A stretch of 59,451 bases of DNA from Chitinophagaceae bacterium UBA1946 (lineage in GTDB: Bacteria > Bacteroidota > Bacteroidia > Chitinophagales > Chitinophagaceae). The translations under genes and the position numbers were made by a program. Positions 1-7,810 of this stretch are shown piece by piece (positions within the stretch are counted from its first letter, which is position 1; each line of letters starts with the position of its first letter). The notes under the pieces are model-generated. The model saw only the letters and a list, made by a program, of their open reading frames with translations, made no database searches and was not told the origin of the DNA. The stretch spans positions 1 through 59,451 of the forward strand of contig DDEU01000079.1 in the NCBI GenBank assembly GCA_002336815.1, read 5' to 3'.

Positions 1-154
1 TCTTACCAAAATTGGATATGAAAGTAATTTTTACGACCAGGCTTATTTTACTAAAGTATACAAAAAAATTACAGGGGAAAATCCTTCCAGTTTTTTCAAC
101 TCAATTGATAAGCTTGCAGACAATCAGCTGATCTTTAAATTTGTTAATAAATAG
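1..154 (+). CDS. AraC-family regulator, C-terminal end (5'-truncated by window)
   Basis: The reading frame from base 2 is open to a TAG at 152-154 and gives 50 residues. They include GYESNFYDQAYFTKVYKKITG followed closely by NPSSFF, the signature of the second helix-turn-helix of AraC/XylS regulators. The last 20 residues are a non-conserved tail. The effector domain lies outside the window, so the ligand cannot be guessed. The esterase gene begins about 80 bases downstream on the same strand, so the two may be linked, but the sequence does not prove it. Confidence 0.85.
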   Translation, partial: LTKIGYESNFYDQAYFTKVYKKITGENPSSFFNSIDKLADNQLIFKFVNK

Positions 155-232
155 CCGCTGTCTGAAAAATACAATTTAAGGTGATGGCTTTTAATTTATT
201 TGCAGCATTATTTACAGTTAAAAATTCCGCAA

Positions 233-1390
233 ATGAAACAAGTACTGGCCGCCCTGCTCTTATTGCTTGCAAAAGCCTGTTTTGGTCAACAGGTAGATAC
301 GATGTCATTCAACTCTCCAATTTTAAATGAGCAGCGAAGGCTTATTGTATATACACCTGCACAATACCAGTATTCTGAAAACCAGCAATTTGAAGTGATC
401 TATGTTTTGGATGCACAGGCCAGGGAAATATTCGATATGGTTCAATCCACCATGGCTTTTAAGAACAACAATATCTGCCCCATGATTGTGGTGGGGGTAA
501 TTTCAAGCGACCGGAACAGAGATTTTTTACCGGCTAACGAATACAAAGAAACTGCAGACAGGTTTAACGGGCACCTTGGCAATGCCGACAAATTCTTACA
601 GTTCCTTAGTGATGAACTGGTTCCCTTCATCGATAAAAAGTACAGGACACTGCCAAAAAGGATCGCTGTCGGGCACTCAAATGGCGGAACACTTATCAGC
701 TACAGCTTACTGCAAAAGCCTGAACTGTTTGATGCATACATAGCCATTTCACCAGATTTCGGGTACGACAGGATGCAGTTTGTTAAACGTTTTAAAAGTT
801 TTAAACCAGGCATTTTAGCTTCTGAAAAGTTCTATTATATGTGCAATGCTGCTGGCTACCCCGAAGAAGGGGACTGGATTACGGCCAGGCATCAAATAAC
901 CAATATTTTTAAGAGCGAAGCATTCAGGAATAAAATTGTTTTTAAGAGCCAGGACTTTTCTGCATCGGAAACCCATTGGTCGGTCTTTCAAATTGGGGTA
1001 TTGAATGGATTGAAGGAATATTTTGACTATCAATATTTCAATTCCGGTAACTTGTTGAAATACTATGCCGGTATCTACAAACAAAGATCGGCAGATTTAA
1101 ATCCGCAGAATTTAAACCAGCTTGCTTATAACTTCTTTTACATGGGAAAGCCAAAGGATGCATTAAATATATTGCTTTGGGCCCATGGACTTTTTCCTGA
1201 AGACCTTAACCTGTTTGACAGCATTGGCGAGATGTACCAGAACCTCAATAACAAAGCCGAAGCCAAAAAATACTACCTGCTTTTAGATAAAAAGATTGAA
1301 GCGCAAAAGGAGACCCTGAAACCGGCGGAGTTTGTACAACTAAAGAATGGTGTTACTTCACGTTTAAATTCTTTGATCAAAAAAAAATAA
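233..1390 (+). CDS. Secreted esterase-D-like alpha/beta hydrolase with C-terminal TPR region
   Basis: The 385-aa product starts with a signal peptide (MKQVLAALLLLLAKACFGQ), so the ATG at 233 is preferred over an in-frame TTG at 200. Residues about 25-265 match the putative-esterase family (esterase D / enterochelin-esterase type). They include VIYVLDAQA, VVGV and the nucleophile elbow GHSNGG with Ser149. FSASETHWSVF near residue 255 may supply the catalytic His. The last ~90 residues (NQLAYNFFYMGKPKDALNIL, then GEMYQNLNNKAEAKKYY) read as tetratricopeptide-like helices, an arrangement common in Bacteroidota members of this family. It probably hydrolyses an ester or siderophore-like substrate in the periplasm. 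The substrate is unknown. Confidence 0.85.
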   Translation: MKQVLAALLLLLAKACFGQQVDTMSFNSPILNEQRRLIVYTPAQYQYSENQQFEVIYVLDAQAREIFDMVQSTMAFKNNNICPMIVVGVISSDRNRDFLPANEYKETADRFNGHLGNADKFLQFLSDELVPFIDKKYRTLPKRIAVGHSNGGTLISYSLLQKPELFDAYIAISPDFGYDRMQFVKRFKSFKPGILASEKFYYMCNAAGYPEEGDWITARHQITNIFKSEAFRNKIVFKSQDFSASETHWSVFQIGVLNGLKEYFDYQYFNSGNLLKYYAGIYKQRSADLNPQNLNQLAYNFFYMGKPKDALNILLWAHGLFPEDLNLFDSIGEMYQNLNNKAEAKKYYLLLDKKIEAQKETLKPAEFVQLKNGVTSRLNSLIKKK

Positions 1391-1552
1391 CTCAGTCATG
1401 ATTCGGGGTACAGGTTCTTTGCCCCATTTTATCTCCCTGTGCTGTTAACAATGTTAAGTGTGTAGAGGAGTTGCGTATATTTACGTGTGGGCTGCAATCG
1501 CAGGTTGGAGCTAACAACTTAAATGCATTCCATCGTGTACAAAATCGGTAAT

Positions 1553-2422
1553 ATGAAGAATTGCCTTGTAATATTATTATCAGGATTACTGTTGGCATCC
1601 TGCAACAGTGAAAATAATCCTGCTGAAAAAACTACGATGGATACTGTCTATCATTGTAATCTTACAACCGAACAAATGCAGCGTGCTTGCCCGGTAGATG
1701 CAGTGGGTGACAGTGTGGTAATTTGTAAACAGGGTACGATGAATGTGATTGGTAGCGGCAAAGGCGCAATGACATGGACTGACTACATCGCAAGTAAATA
1801 CAGCGGTGGAGAAGGCCAGGTGATGGAGTGTAAAACAGGCAAGCCGCTGTTCCATGATCTTTATGTAAGCCCATTGCTTACCTACAAAGACAAAAAATTA
1901 CTGGTTGACAAACGTATGGCATTTGAAATTTACGATCCTGTAAACCGCAAGTGGCTGGATCAAATTGAACTCCCTGTATGGCGGTGCATTATATCTGCCA
2001 GGCGGGGTAGTTTAAACCTATCGGCAGATTCGCTTATTTTCAAACCGCCCTTTCAGGACCGTTCTGCATTTGCCAGTGCTGACTCCACTTATAAAACGGA
2101 GATGAACCGTACAGACCACTACCTGTACATGCGCACGGCCAACCGCTTGCTGGCCTGTGCACTTTGCGGAGATACGCTTTCAGAAAGACGCTTACTCACA
2201 CTCGAAAATGACTTTTCCGGCTACTTTGTAAACAATCCCGATTCCAAAAAATATCTCAATGAGAAGCTGGCAGTTTACACGGCCTATAAAAATTATCTAA
2301 CCCATGGTGGAAAACGCAGCTACTTTGACCTTTCTGTTTTCCCTTATTTCTATAACCAGATGAAAAAAATGAGTAAAAATCTTCCTCCACCAAGAACTAC
2401 CTTAAAACCGGTGCAGGAATAG
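1553..2422 (+). CDS. Hypothetical lipoprotein
   Basis: The ATG at 1553 gives a type II signal peptide with lipobox LLASC (Cys17), so the 289-aa protein should be lipid-anchored in the envelope. An upstream in-frame ATG at 1523 would add ten residues before the signal and is less likely. The mature part has several cysteines (YHCNL, RACPVD, VICKQG, MECKTG, WRCI, LACALCGD), which suggests disulphides in the periplasm. I recognise no family. It stands alone between the esterase and a convergent metallopeptidase-like gene. Confidence 0.7.
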   Translation: MKNCLVILLSGLLLASCNSENNPAEKTTMDTVYHCNLTTEQMQRACPVDAVGDSVVICKQGTMNVIGSGKGAMTWTDYIASKYSGGEGQVMECKTGKPLFHDLYVSPLLTYKDKKLLVDKRMAFEIYDPVNRKWLDQIELPVWRCIISARRGSLNLSADSLIFKPPFQDRSAFASADSTYKTEMNRTDHYLYMRTANRLLACALCGDTLSERRLLTLENDFSGYFVNNPDSKKYLNEKLAVYTAYKNYLTHGGKRSYFDLSVFPYFYNQMKKMSKNLPPPRTTLKPVQE

Positions 2423-2517
2423 GGCGGAATTCAGTGAAGGCAGTTATCATACGAATCGTTTTTAAGGATAATGGCCTTCCTGTGTTTCCCTGAATCAGAA
2501 CAACAACGCTTACACAA

Positions 2518-3432
2518 TCAATCATAAAAAAAGCGTAGTTGCCTGAATCGCTTTTTGACTAATTTATTTTTCATCGGTTCAAATACAGCCGTGATGCTGT
2601 CATTTTCTTTAAGGTAAATTATAAAGGGCTGGTTAAGCTTGTTGGTAAGATGGTAGATGGATATAAGCTCAGCAATATCTTCAGACCAGGCAGCCATGCC
2701 ATAGAGCGATGGAAAGGGTGTTTTTTTAAGTGCATTGTATATTGCTGCTGCAGATGAAATTGGCTGAATTGTACCGGTGCGGAAACGTGTTTTTTCCAAT
2801 AATGGATTGCTGTACTTTGCAACTGGTGAATTAAACAAGTGCCATATATTTTTGGTTAGCGAAGTAGGAACGGCCAGCGAGTCTGCTTTTGCCGCGTTGG
2901 GCGTTAATTGCAGCACGGCATCTATAACATGGGTTGCTTCGTGTAGTAACACATATTGGATGGCATCTAAGTTTCCGGCATCAATTTGTATTTCTATGGC
3001 CGGGGTTGCGCTGTTATCAAATGCCGACTTTTCCTTCCAGGTAGCCCACTCAGAAATTGTTTCATTCAGAATTCCTGCCCGGAAAGTAATGTTAAATTGT
3101 TGTGTTGAATCAGCCGTTTCTACTGTAGAAGTAAGTGCCGTATTTGGCATATTATCCATAAAGCTGATACTATGTAGATGCTCTTTCAGTATCTTTTTAT
3201 GCAAGGGTGGGAGTATAGAAAAGGCTTTATCCAGTTTTGCGGATTCTGCTTCGGTCAGCACATGATCTGTTGGCTGCATCCCGGCATCTGTAAACTTTTT
3301 AAAAACACTTCCAGGAGCTTTTGAAACACGATTCTTATAAAAAGAGTAATCGTAACTTTTAGTGGTTTGAGCTGAAAGTTTACAAAACAACAATACACAG
3401 AAAAGCAGGGAAGTTAATTTTTTATTGATCAT
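2518..3432 (-). CDS. Exported putative zinc metallopeptidase (HExxH)
   Basis: The 304-aa product starts at MINKKLTSLLFCVLLFCKLSAQ, a signal peptide. The open frame extends upstream to 3498 but those residues precede the signal. The motif LLHEATHVIDAV carries HExxH (His164, Glu165, His168), the zinc-binding and catalytic signature of many metallopeptidases. A later WSEDIAELISIYHL could supply the third ligand, by analogy with gluzincin-type enzymes. No specific peptidase family is recognised. The gene lies downstream of the HxlR gene on the same strand with about 60 bases between them, so co-transcription is possible. Confidence 0.65.
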   Translation of the reverse strand: MINKKLTSLLFCVLLFCKLSAQTTKSYDYSFYKNRVSKAPGSVFKKFTDAGMQPTDHVLTEAESAKLDKAFSILPPLHKKILKEHLHSISFMDNMPNTALTSTVETADSTQQFNITFRAGILNETISEWATWKEKSAFDNSATPAIEIQIDAGNLDAIQYVLLHEATHVIDAVLQLTPNAAKADSLAVPTSLTKNIWHLFNSPVAKYSNPLLEKTRFRTGTIQPISSAAAIYNALKKTPFPSLYGMAAWSEDIAELISIYHLTNKLNQPFIIYLKENDSITAVFEPMKNKLVKKRFRQLRFFYD

Positions 3433-3494
3433 GTAAACAGGTGTGAAATATCTGAACCCCGGGAAAGGAGTTGACTTGTAACATTTTAAAAAAA

Positions 3495-3863
3495 TCATTG
3501 ATCTTCCGGAGCTGGACGGCTTAAAATAACAGACCTCAGTCGTTCTTCATGTTCATCGCCCCAATGGCCCAATGCAGCAATAACAGGAATTAATGTATTT
3601 CCAAATTCGGTCAATGAATATTCAACCTTTGGCGGCACCTGCGGATAAATGATTTTGGAAACCAATTCGTGTTCTTCCAGCTCTTTTAACTGGATATTTA
3701 AAACCCTTCGTGACGCATCAGGAATTTTCCGTTGCAATTCACTCGGACGTTTATGACCTTCATTGATAAACCATAATAAACGAATTTTCCATTTACCGTA
3801 AAGCACTTCGCCAATCAGGTCAAGCCCGCAATTCAGGTTCAGTGGAATTTTTCTTTCATACAT
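3495..3863 (-). CDS. HxlR-family winged-helix regulator
   Basis: The 122-aa product from MYERKIPLNL has the HxlR/MarR-like core: LDLIGEVLYGKWKIRLLWFI, RPSELQRKIPDASRRVLNIQ, LKELEEHELV and VEYSLTEFG. The N-terminal Cys typical of redox-sensing HxlR proteins (CPV..AL..IGGKW) is present as NCGLDLIG, but the following stretch has an insertion (EVLY) relative to the usual IGGKW. The gene is divergent from the SDR gene at 3988, the usual layout for an HxlR protein controlling an oxidoreductase. The shorter ATG start at 3863 was chosen because family members begin close to the Cys. Confidence 0.9.
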   Translation of the reverse strand: MYERKIPLNLNCGLDLIGEVLYGKWKIRLLWFINEGHKRPSELQRKIPDASRRVLNIQLKELEEHELVSKIIYPQVPPKVEYSLTEFGNTLIPVIAALGHWGDEHEERLRSVILSRPAPEDQ

Positions 3864-3935
3864 CCCACAAAAATACTCAATGTTCCAAAATGTGTGGTAG
3901 GGGAAAAAATTATCCCTATGCAATTCGGTTTTCCG

Positions 3936-3956
3936 TACTTGTATAAACTATTTGTA
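3936..3956. promoter_or_regulatory. Candidate HxlR operator / direct repeats in divergent promoter
   Basis: The HxlR-SDR intergenic space holds TAC-N15-GTA, with two direct copies of TTGTAT about 14 bases apart. Known YodB/HypR-type HxlR sites are short AT-rich palindromes with TAC...GTA ends. The assignment as operator is inference from position and resemblance only. Confidence 0.3.
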
Positions 3957-3987
3957 TGACTGAATTTTGCCCTTCAATCATTAACAA

Positions 3988-4806
3988 ATGGAACAACAAT
4001 TTAATTTCAGTAAAGAACTCGCCGGTAAAATAGCCCTGGTAACAGGCGGCACAAAAGGTACGGGAAAAGCCATCGCTGAACGCTTACAACAAGCCGGTGC
4101 CACTGTTATAATTACGGCAAGGAACCCACCCGAAAACAACTGTGAAGATCTTCATTTTATTTCGGCGGACCTGAGTCATGCTGCCGGAACGCAAAAAGTA
4201 GTAACTGAAGTTTTAGAAAACTATGGCAGGCTTGATATCCTTGTAAACAACCTTGGTGGTTCAGCAACAAAGGGCGGTGGCTTTGCGGTACTGACTGATG
4301 CCGATTGGGAAACGACCATCCAAACAAATTTACTTGCACCTGTTCGGCTGGACCGGGGTTTTGTATCACAAATGGTAGAACGAAAGACCGGGGTCATCAT
4401 CCACATAGCTTCTATCCAGGGAAAACTGCCTTTGTATGATAGCACATTGCCCTATGCAGCAGCAAAAGCAGGACTGATCAACTATAGTAAAAGTTTGTCT
4501 AACGAGGTTTCACCAAAAGGAGTTCGTGTATTAACTGTGTCGCCGGGTTGGATTATGACCACATCTTCTACTAAAATGATGGAACGGATTGCAGAGAGTT
4601 CAAAAAGCACCATAGAACAGGCAACAAAAAGTGTAATGGATGGCTTGGGCGGCATACCATTTGGCAGACCGGCAAAACCGGAAGAAGTAGCTGAATTGGT
4701 CGGCTTTCTTGTTTCGCCGAGAGCCTGTTATCTTACAGGAACTGAATTTGTTATTGACGGAGGAACAATCCCACTATTTAATAATCTTAAAAACAAAACA
4801 AAATGA
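3988..4806 (+). CDS. SDR-family NAD(P)-dependent oxidoreductase
   Basis: The 272-aa protein is a classical short-chain dehydrogenase/reductase. It has the TGGTKGTG nucleotide-binding motif (residues 19-26), NNLGG, catalytic Ser142 (HIASIQG), and Tyr156/Lys160 in PYAAAKAG. The C-terminal PEEVAELVGFLVSPRACYLTGTE segment and IDGG are also typical. It is expected to oxidise or reduce a hydroxyl/carbonyl group in the cytosol. It faces the HxlR gene and its stop overlaps the next start by four bases (ATGA), so it is co-translated with the SnoaL-like gene. The substrate is unknown; a quinone or aldehyde detoxification role is inferred from the HxlR context. Confidence 0.92.
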   Translation: MEQQFNFSKELAGKIALVTGGTKGTGKAIAERLQQAGATVIITARNPPENNCEDLHFISADLSHAAGTQKVVTEVLENYGRLDILVNNLGGSATKGGGFAVLTDADWETTIQTNLLAPVRLDRGFVSQMVERKTGVIIHIASIQGKLPLYDSTLPYAAAKAGLINYSKSLSNEVSPKGVRVLTVSPGWIMTTSSTKMMERIAESSKSTIEQATKSVMDGLGGIPFGRPAKPEEVAELVGFLVSPRACYLTGTEFVIDGGTIPLFNNLKNKTK

Positions 4807-5117
4807 ACTTACCAATCGTAATCGAAAATTTAGTACAGGCACAAAACAATTTAAACAGCACGGCTTATGCCGGTTGTTTTGCTGAAACCGCCGTAGTATT
4901 TGACGAAGGGAAAACATACCAGGGAAAAAAGGAAATTAAAAACTGGATAGAGAAAGCAAATAAGAAGTACCAGGTTACTATGAAACCGCTTGAATATTCA
5001 GCAGCCAAACAGGTACTAAGAGCTGAAATTTCAGGAAACTTTCCAGGTAGTCCTGCTGCATTGAATTACCAATTTTATATTAAAGACAATGCAATTCACT
5101 CGCTGAAAATTGTTTGA
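4803..5117 (+). CDS. SnoaL-like / NTF2-fold small protein
   Basis: The 104-aa protein has the NTF2-like cone-fold pattern: ENLVQAQNNLNSTAYAGCFAETAVVFDEGKTYQGKKEIKNWI, shown here as consecutive helices, then a phosphate-binding-like strand, and ending YQFYIKDNAIHSLKIV. Members such as SnoaL and ketosteroid-isomerase-like proteins bind small organic molecules. Its ATG overlaps the SDR stop, so the two form one operon and probably act on related substrates. A cyclase, isomerase or simple binding role cannot be told from sequence alone. Confidence 0.8.
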   Translation: MNLPIVIENLVQAQNNLNSTAYAGCFAETAVVFDEGKTYQGKKEIKNWIEKANKKYQVTMKPLEYSAAKQVLRAEISGNFPGSPAALNYQFYIKDNAIHSLKIV

Positions 5118-5257
5118 TAACATAGTGGGCCTTCAGGTGTATTTCAACAACCTGGGTTCGTTGCAACAGTTTGTACAAAATTGGAAACCGGCTGGTAAAA
5201 TATTATATGCATATTTGCTATTTACAGGCAGAACAAATCAATAGACATACTACCAAC

Positions 5258-6088
5258 ATGCTCAAAGAATTCAACTATAAAAAATTTGGGAATATTGAAC
5301 TTACCCAATTGCAGGCAGACGGTAATGCATTCAGCCCTTTTCATGAGCATATCAAAATTTTATTTTTACCGGCAGGTTTTCATTTGAAAGTAGACTTTCA
5401 TGAATTTCTGTTAGAAAAAGATGCGCTGCTTTTTGTGAATCCGAAAGTGGTGATTCAACCATTCAGTACAAACATCCAGGGCGGAGAGCTCATTTATTTC
5501 AACCGTGATTTTTATTGTATTGAGCTGCATGACCAGGAAGTAGCTTGTGACGGCATTTTGTACAACAATGTTTTTGAGGTGCCGTTTATTGAACTGTTAC
5601 CCGTACAATCTTCCAACATACAAGACATCATAGCGGAAATCAAAGCAGAAATGACAAATGAGGATGGCAATACCGAAGAAATGCTTCGGATACTATTAAA
5701 ACTGATCATACTGAAATCAACAAGGATATGGAAACTGAAACACCAGTTATCAAACAGCAACCAGGAAACTGATATGCAGTTTCTCCGCAAATTCAGTCAA
5801 TTGGTAGAACGTAATTATAAAACACATCACACGGTGGCGGATTATGCTGATATGCTTTTTATCACGCCAAAAAGCCTTAGCAAAAAAATAGGTTTACTGA
5901 GCAAGGACACACCTAACGACATCATCAAGAACCGGATTATCCTTGAAGGCAAGCGCCTGCTGGCACATACTTCCATGACGGTAAAAGAAATTGCCTATAG
6001 TTTGAACTATGAGGACGATGCCTATTTCGTACGGTTCTTTACAAAAAATGCCGGTGTTTCGCCCACCGCTTTTCGCAAACAATTCTGA
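5258..6088 (+). CDS. AraC-family transcriptional regulator
   Basis: The 276-aa product starts best at the ATG at 5258 (MLKEFNYKKFG). The track extends to a TTG at 5171 without conserved content. The N-terminal half is a cupin-like sensor domain (FHEHIKILFLPAG and similar). The C-terminal ~100 residues are the tandem helix-turn-helix: HHTVADYADMLFITPKSLSK and VKEIAYSLNYEDDAYFVRFF, then GVSPTAFRKQF. It lies between the SDR/SnoaL operon and dps, on the same strand but with its own intergenic region. It is a plausible controller of the adjacent stress genes; this is inference. Confidence 0.9.
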   Translation: MLKEFNYKKFGNIELTQLQADGNAFSPFHEHIKILFLPAGFHLKVDFHEFLLEKDALLFVNPKVVIQPFSTNIQGGELIYFNRDFYCIELHDQEVACDGILYNNVFEVPFIELLPVQSSNIQDIIAEIKAEMTNEDGNTEEMLRILLKLIILKSTRIWKLKHQLSNSNQETDMQFLRKFSQLVERNYKTHHTVADYADMLFITPKSLSKKIGLLSKDTPNDIIKNRIILEGKRLLAHTSMTVKEIAYSLNYEDDAYFVRFFTKNAGVSPTAFRKQF

Positions 6089-6212
6089 TGAGTTAACCCG
6101 GGAAACCAGGCAAGCATGATCTGGCGCTTCTGTTATCGTATTACCCAGGTGCTGAACCTGCATTGGTTTTATCTGAAAGATGCCGGCTTTTCCAATTTAA
6201 TGATGCGGCCAA

Positions 6213-6272
6213 AAAGTGCAACGCAAGGCGAAGTATGTCCATTGACAGGCTTTGTTTTTCGAATGAAATTTG
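6213..6272 (+). promoter_or_regulatory. Shared-motif promoter upstream of dps (copy 1)
   Basis: The element reads AAAGTGCAA, then AAGGCGAA (6225-6232), four bases, GTCCATTG (6237-6244), exactly 20 bases, then GAAATTTG (6265-6272). Bacteroidota housekeeping promoters are TTTG near -33 and TAnnTTTG near -7, with a spacer of about 19-21. CATTG and the final TTTG fit that scheme with an altered first position. The same arrangement precedes the two following hydrolase genes. The dps ATG is 30 bases further on. Confidence 0.6.
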
Positions 6273-6302
6273 CATTATCAAATCATCATTAAAAAAGCGA
6301 AC

Positions 6303-6770
6303 ATGAACATTGGAATCTCAGAAAGCAATCGCAAAACAATTAGCCTTGCGCTGTCAAAATTATTGGCTGATGAGTACGTGTTATTTACCAGTACCAAAAA
6401 TGCCCATTGGAATGTAGAAGGATCAGACTTCTACGATAAGCACAAGCTATTTGATGAACAAGCCGGTCAATTGGCCACCATTCTTGATCGTGTTGCGGAA
6501 AGAATCCGCACGATAGGCTATCCTGCACCTGCTGCATTGAAGACTTTTCTTGAACTCACCCATCTTACGGAAAGCCAATCAAACACTCACCGCAGCAAAG
6601 AATTTATAGCAGCATTGTTGTATGGCCACGAAACAATCATTCGCTATCTAAGGGAAAACATCAACCTTTTTTCCAACGATTATGAAGATATGGGAACGGG
6701 TGACTTTATCACCAGCCTGGTGCAGGAGCATGAAAAAACCGCCTGGATGCTAAGGGCGCATTTAAAGTAA
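6303..6770 (+). CDS. dps: Dps-family DNA-binding ferritin-like protein
   Basis: The 155-aa product from MNIGISESN has the full dinuclear ferroxidase ligand set of Dps: His35 (AHWNVEG), His47, Asp51 (KHKLFDEQ), Asp62 and Glu66 (DRVAERI). The spacings of 12, 4, 11 and 4 are the same as in E. coli Dps. Dps dodecamers oxidise ferrous iron with hydrogen peroxide and protect DNA. The short N-terminus lacks a lysine-rich tail, so DNA binding may be weak. A TTG at 6270 is in frame but the ATG is preferred. Its promoter element is shared with the two downstream hydrolases, suggesting one stress regulon. Confidence 0.95.
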   Translation: MNIGISESNRKTISLALSKLLADEYVLFTSTKNAHWNVEGSDFYDKHKLFDEQAGQLATILDRVAERIRTIGYPAPAALKTFLELTHLTESQSNTHRSKEFIAALLYGHETIIRYLRENINLFSNDYEDMGTGDFITSLVQEHEKTAWMLRAHLK

Positions 6771-6784
6771 TACCCCCCGGGGAA

Positions 6785-6844
6785 AAAGTGCAATCCAAAG
6801 CGAAAGGCGTCCATTGCCTGCACCATTTTCTCACAGCAACTTTG
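6785..6844 (+). promoter_or_regulatory. Shared-motif promoter upstream of hydrolase 1 (copy 2)
   Basis: AAAGTGCAA (6785-6793), AAAGCGAA (6797-6804), GTCCATTG (6809-6816), 20 bases, CAACTTTG (6837-6844). Every internal distance equals that of copy 1. The downstream string ATCAAATCATCA is also shared at the same offset, so copies 1 and 2 look like a duplicated promoter region. Confidence 0.6.
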
Positions 6845-6882
6845 TAACATCAAATCATCAATAACAATTAAACATTAAAATC

Positions 6883-7704
6883 ATGAACAAGCTAACAGTA
6901 AAAGACGGAACAGAAATTTATTTCAAAGATTTGGGAACAGGTCAACCCATTTTCTTTCACCACGGATGGCCATTGTCATCAGACGATTGGGATGCACAGA
7001 TGATGTTTTTCCTTGAAAAAGGTTTTAGAGTGATCGCTCATGATCGTCGTGGACATGGCCGTTCTACCCAAACTTTCCAGGGAAACGATATGAACACTTA
7101 TGCTGCTGATGTAGCCGAGATCGTACAATTCTTAGATCTTAAAGATGTAGTGCATGTGGGTCATTCAACGGGAGGTGGTGAGGCCATCAGGTATGCGGCA
7201 CAATATGGTAAAGGCCGTGTGGCAAAAGTGGTACTGATCAGTGCGATTACGCCGTATATGATACAGGATGAAAGAAATCCAAACGGTGTGCCTTTATCAG
7301 TATTTGATAATATCCGCCACCAGACACGACACAACCGGGCACAGTTTTACCAGGATTTAACCATACCATTTTTTGGTTATAACAGGGAAGGTGCGAACGT
7401 TAAAAAGGGCATACAGGATAATTGGTGGAGACAGGGAATGATGGGAGGAATAAAGGCCCAGTATGATTGCATCAAAGTGTTTTCTGAAACAGATTTTACA
7501 GAAGATCTAAAAAGTGTGGACCTCCCTGTGCTGGTACTTCACGGCGATGATGACCAGATTGTTCCTTATGAAACGACCGCTGTAAAAGCACATGAATTGT
7601 TGAAAAATGGAACATTAAAAATCTATCCGGGCTTTTCACATGGCATGCCGGTAACCGAAGCTGAAACAATTAACAACGACATTTTAAAATTCATTAATTC
7701 CTAA
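6883..7704 (+). CDS. Alpha/beta hydrolase, non-heme chloroperoxidase-like
   Basis: The 273-aa cytosolic protein matches the cofactor-free haloperoxidase/aryl-esterase group of alpha/beta hydrolases. It has FFHHGWPLSSDDWD for the oxyanion region, HDRRGHGRS, the nucleophile elbow GHSTGGGEA, the acid in LHGDDDQIVP and the His in GFSHGM. Such enzymes hydrolyse esters and can perhydrolyse small acids with peroxide in vitro. No signal peptide is present. It is preceded by the same promoter element as dps, which fits an oxidative-stress role, though the natural substrate is unknown. Confidence 0.92.
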   Translation: MNKLTVKDGTEIYFKDLGTGQPIFFHHGWPLSSDDWDAQMMFFLEKGFRVIAHDRRGHGRSTQTFQGNDMNTYAADVAEIVQFLDLKDVVHVGHSTGGGEAIRYAAQYGKGRVAKVVLISAITPYMIQDERNPNGVPLSVFDNIRHQTRHNRAQFYQDLTIPFFGYNREGANVKKGIQDNWWRQGMMGGIKAQYDCIKVFSETDFTEDLKSVDLPVLVLHGDDDQIVPYETTAVKAHELLKNGTLKIYPGFSHGMPVTEAETINNDILKFINS

Positions 7705-7722
7705 AGGAAAATGCCCTACGAT

Positions 7723-7770
7723 AAAGCGAAAACCGTCAATTGAATGCAAGACCGTTTCGCATCAACTTAA
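7723..7770 (+). promoter_or_regulatory. Shared-motif promoter upstream of hydrolase 2 (copy 3)
   Basis: AAAGCGAA (7723-7730), GTCAATTG (7735-7742), 20 bases, CAACTTAA (7763-7770). The 12-base step between the first two blocks and the 20-base spacer are the same as in copies 1 and 2. An upstream AAAATGC sits three bases further away than in the other copies. The final TTTG is degenerate. Confidence 0.5.
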
Positions 7771-7810
7771 CCAAATTAAATTAATACTAAATAATTAAAA
7801 CATTAATAAA

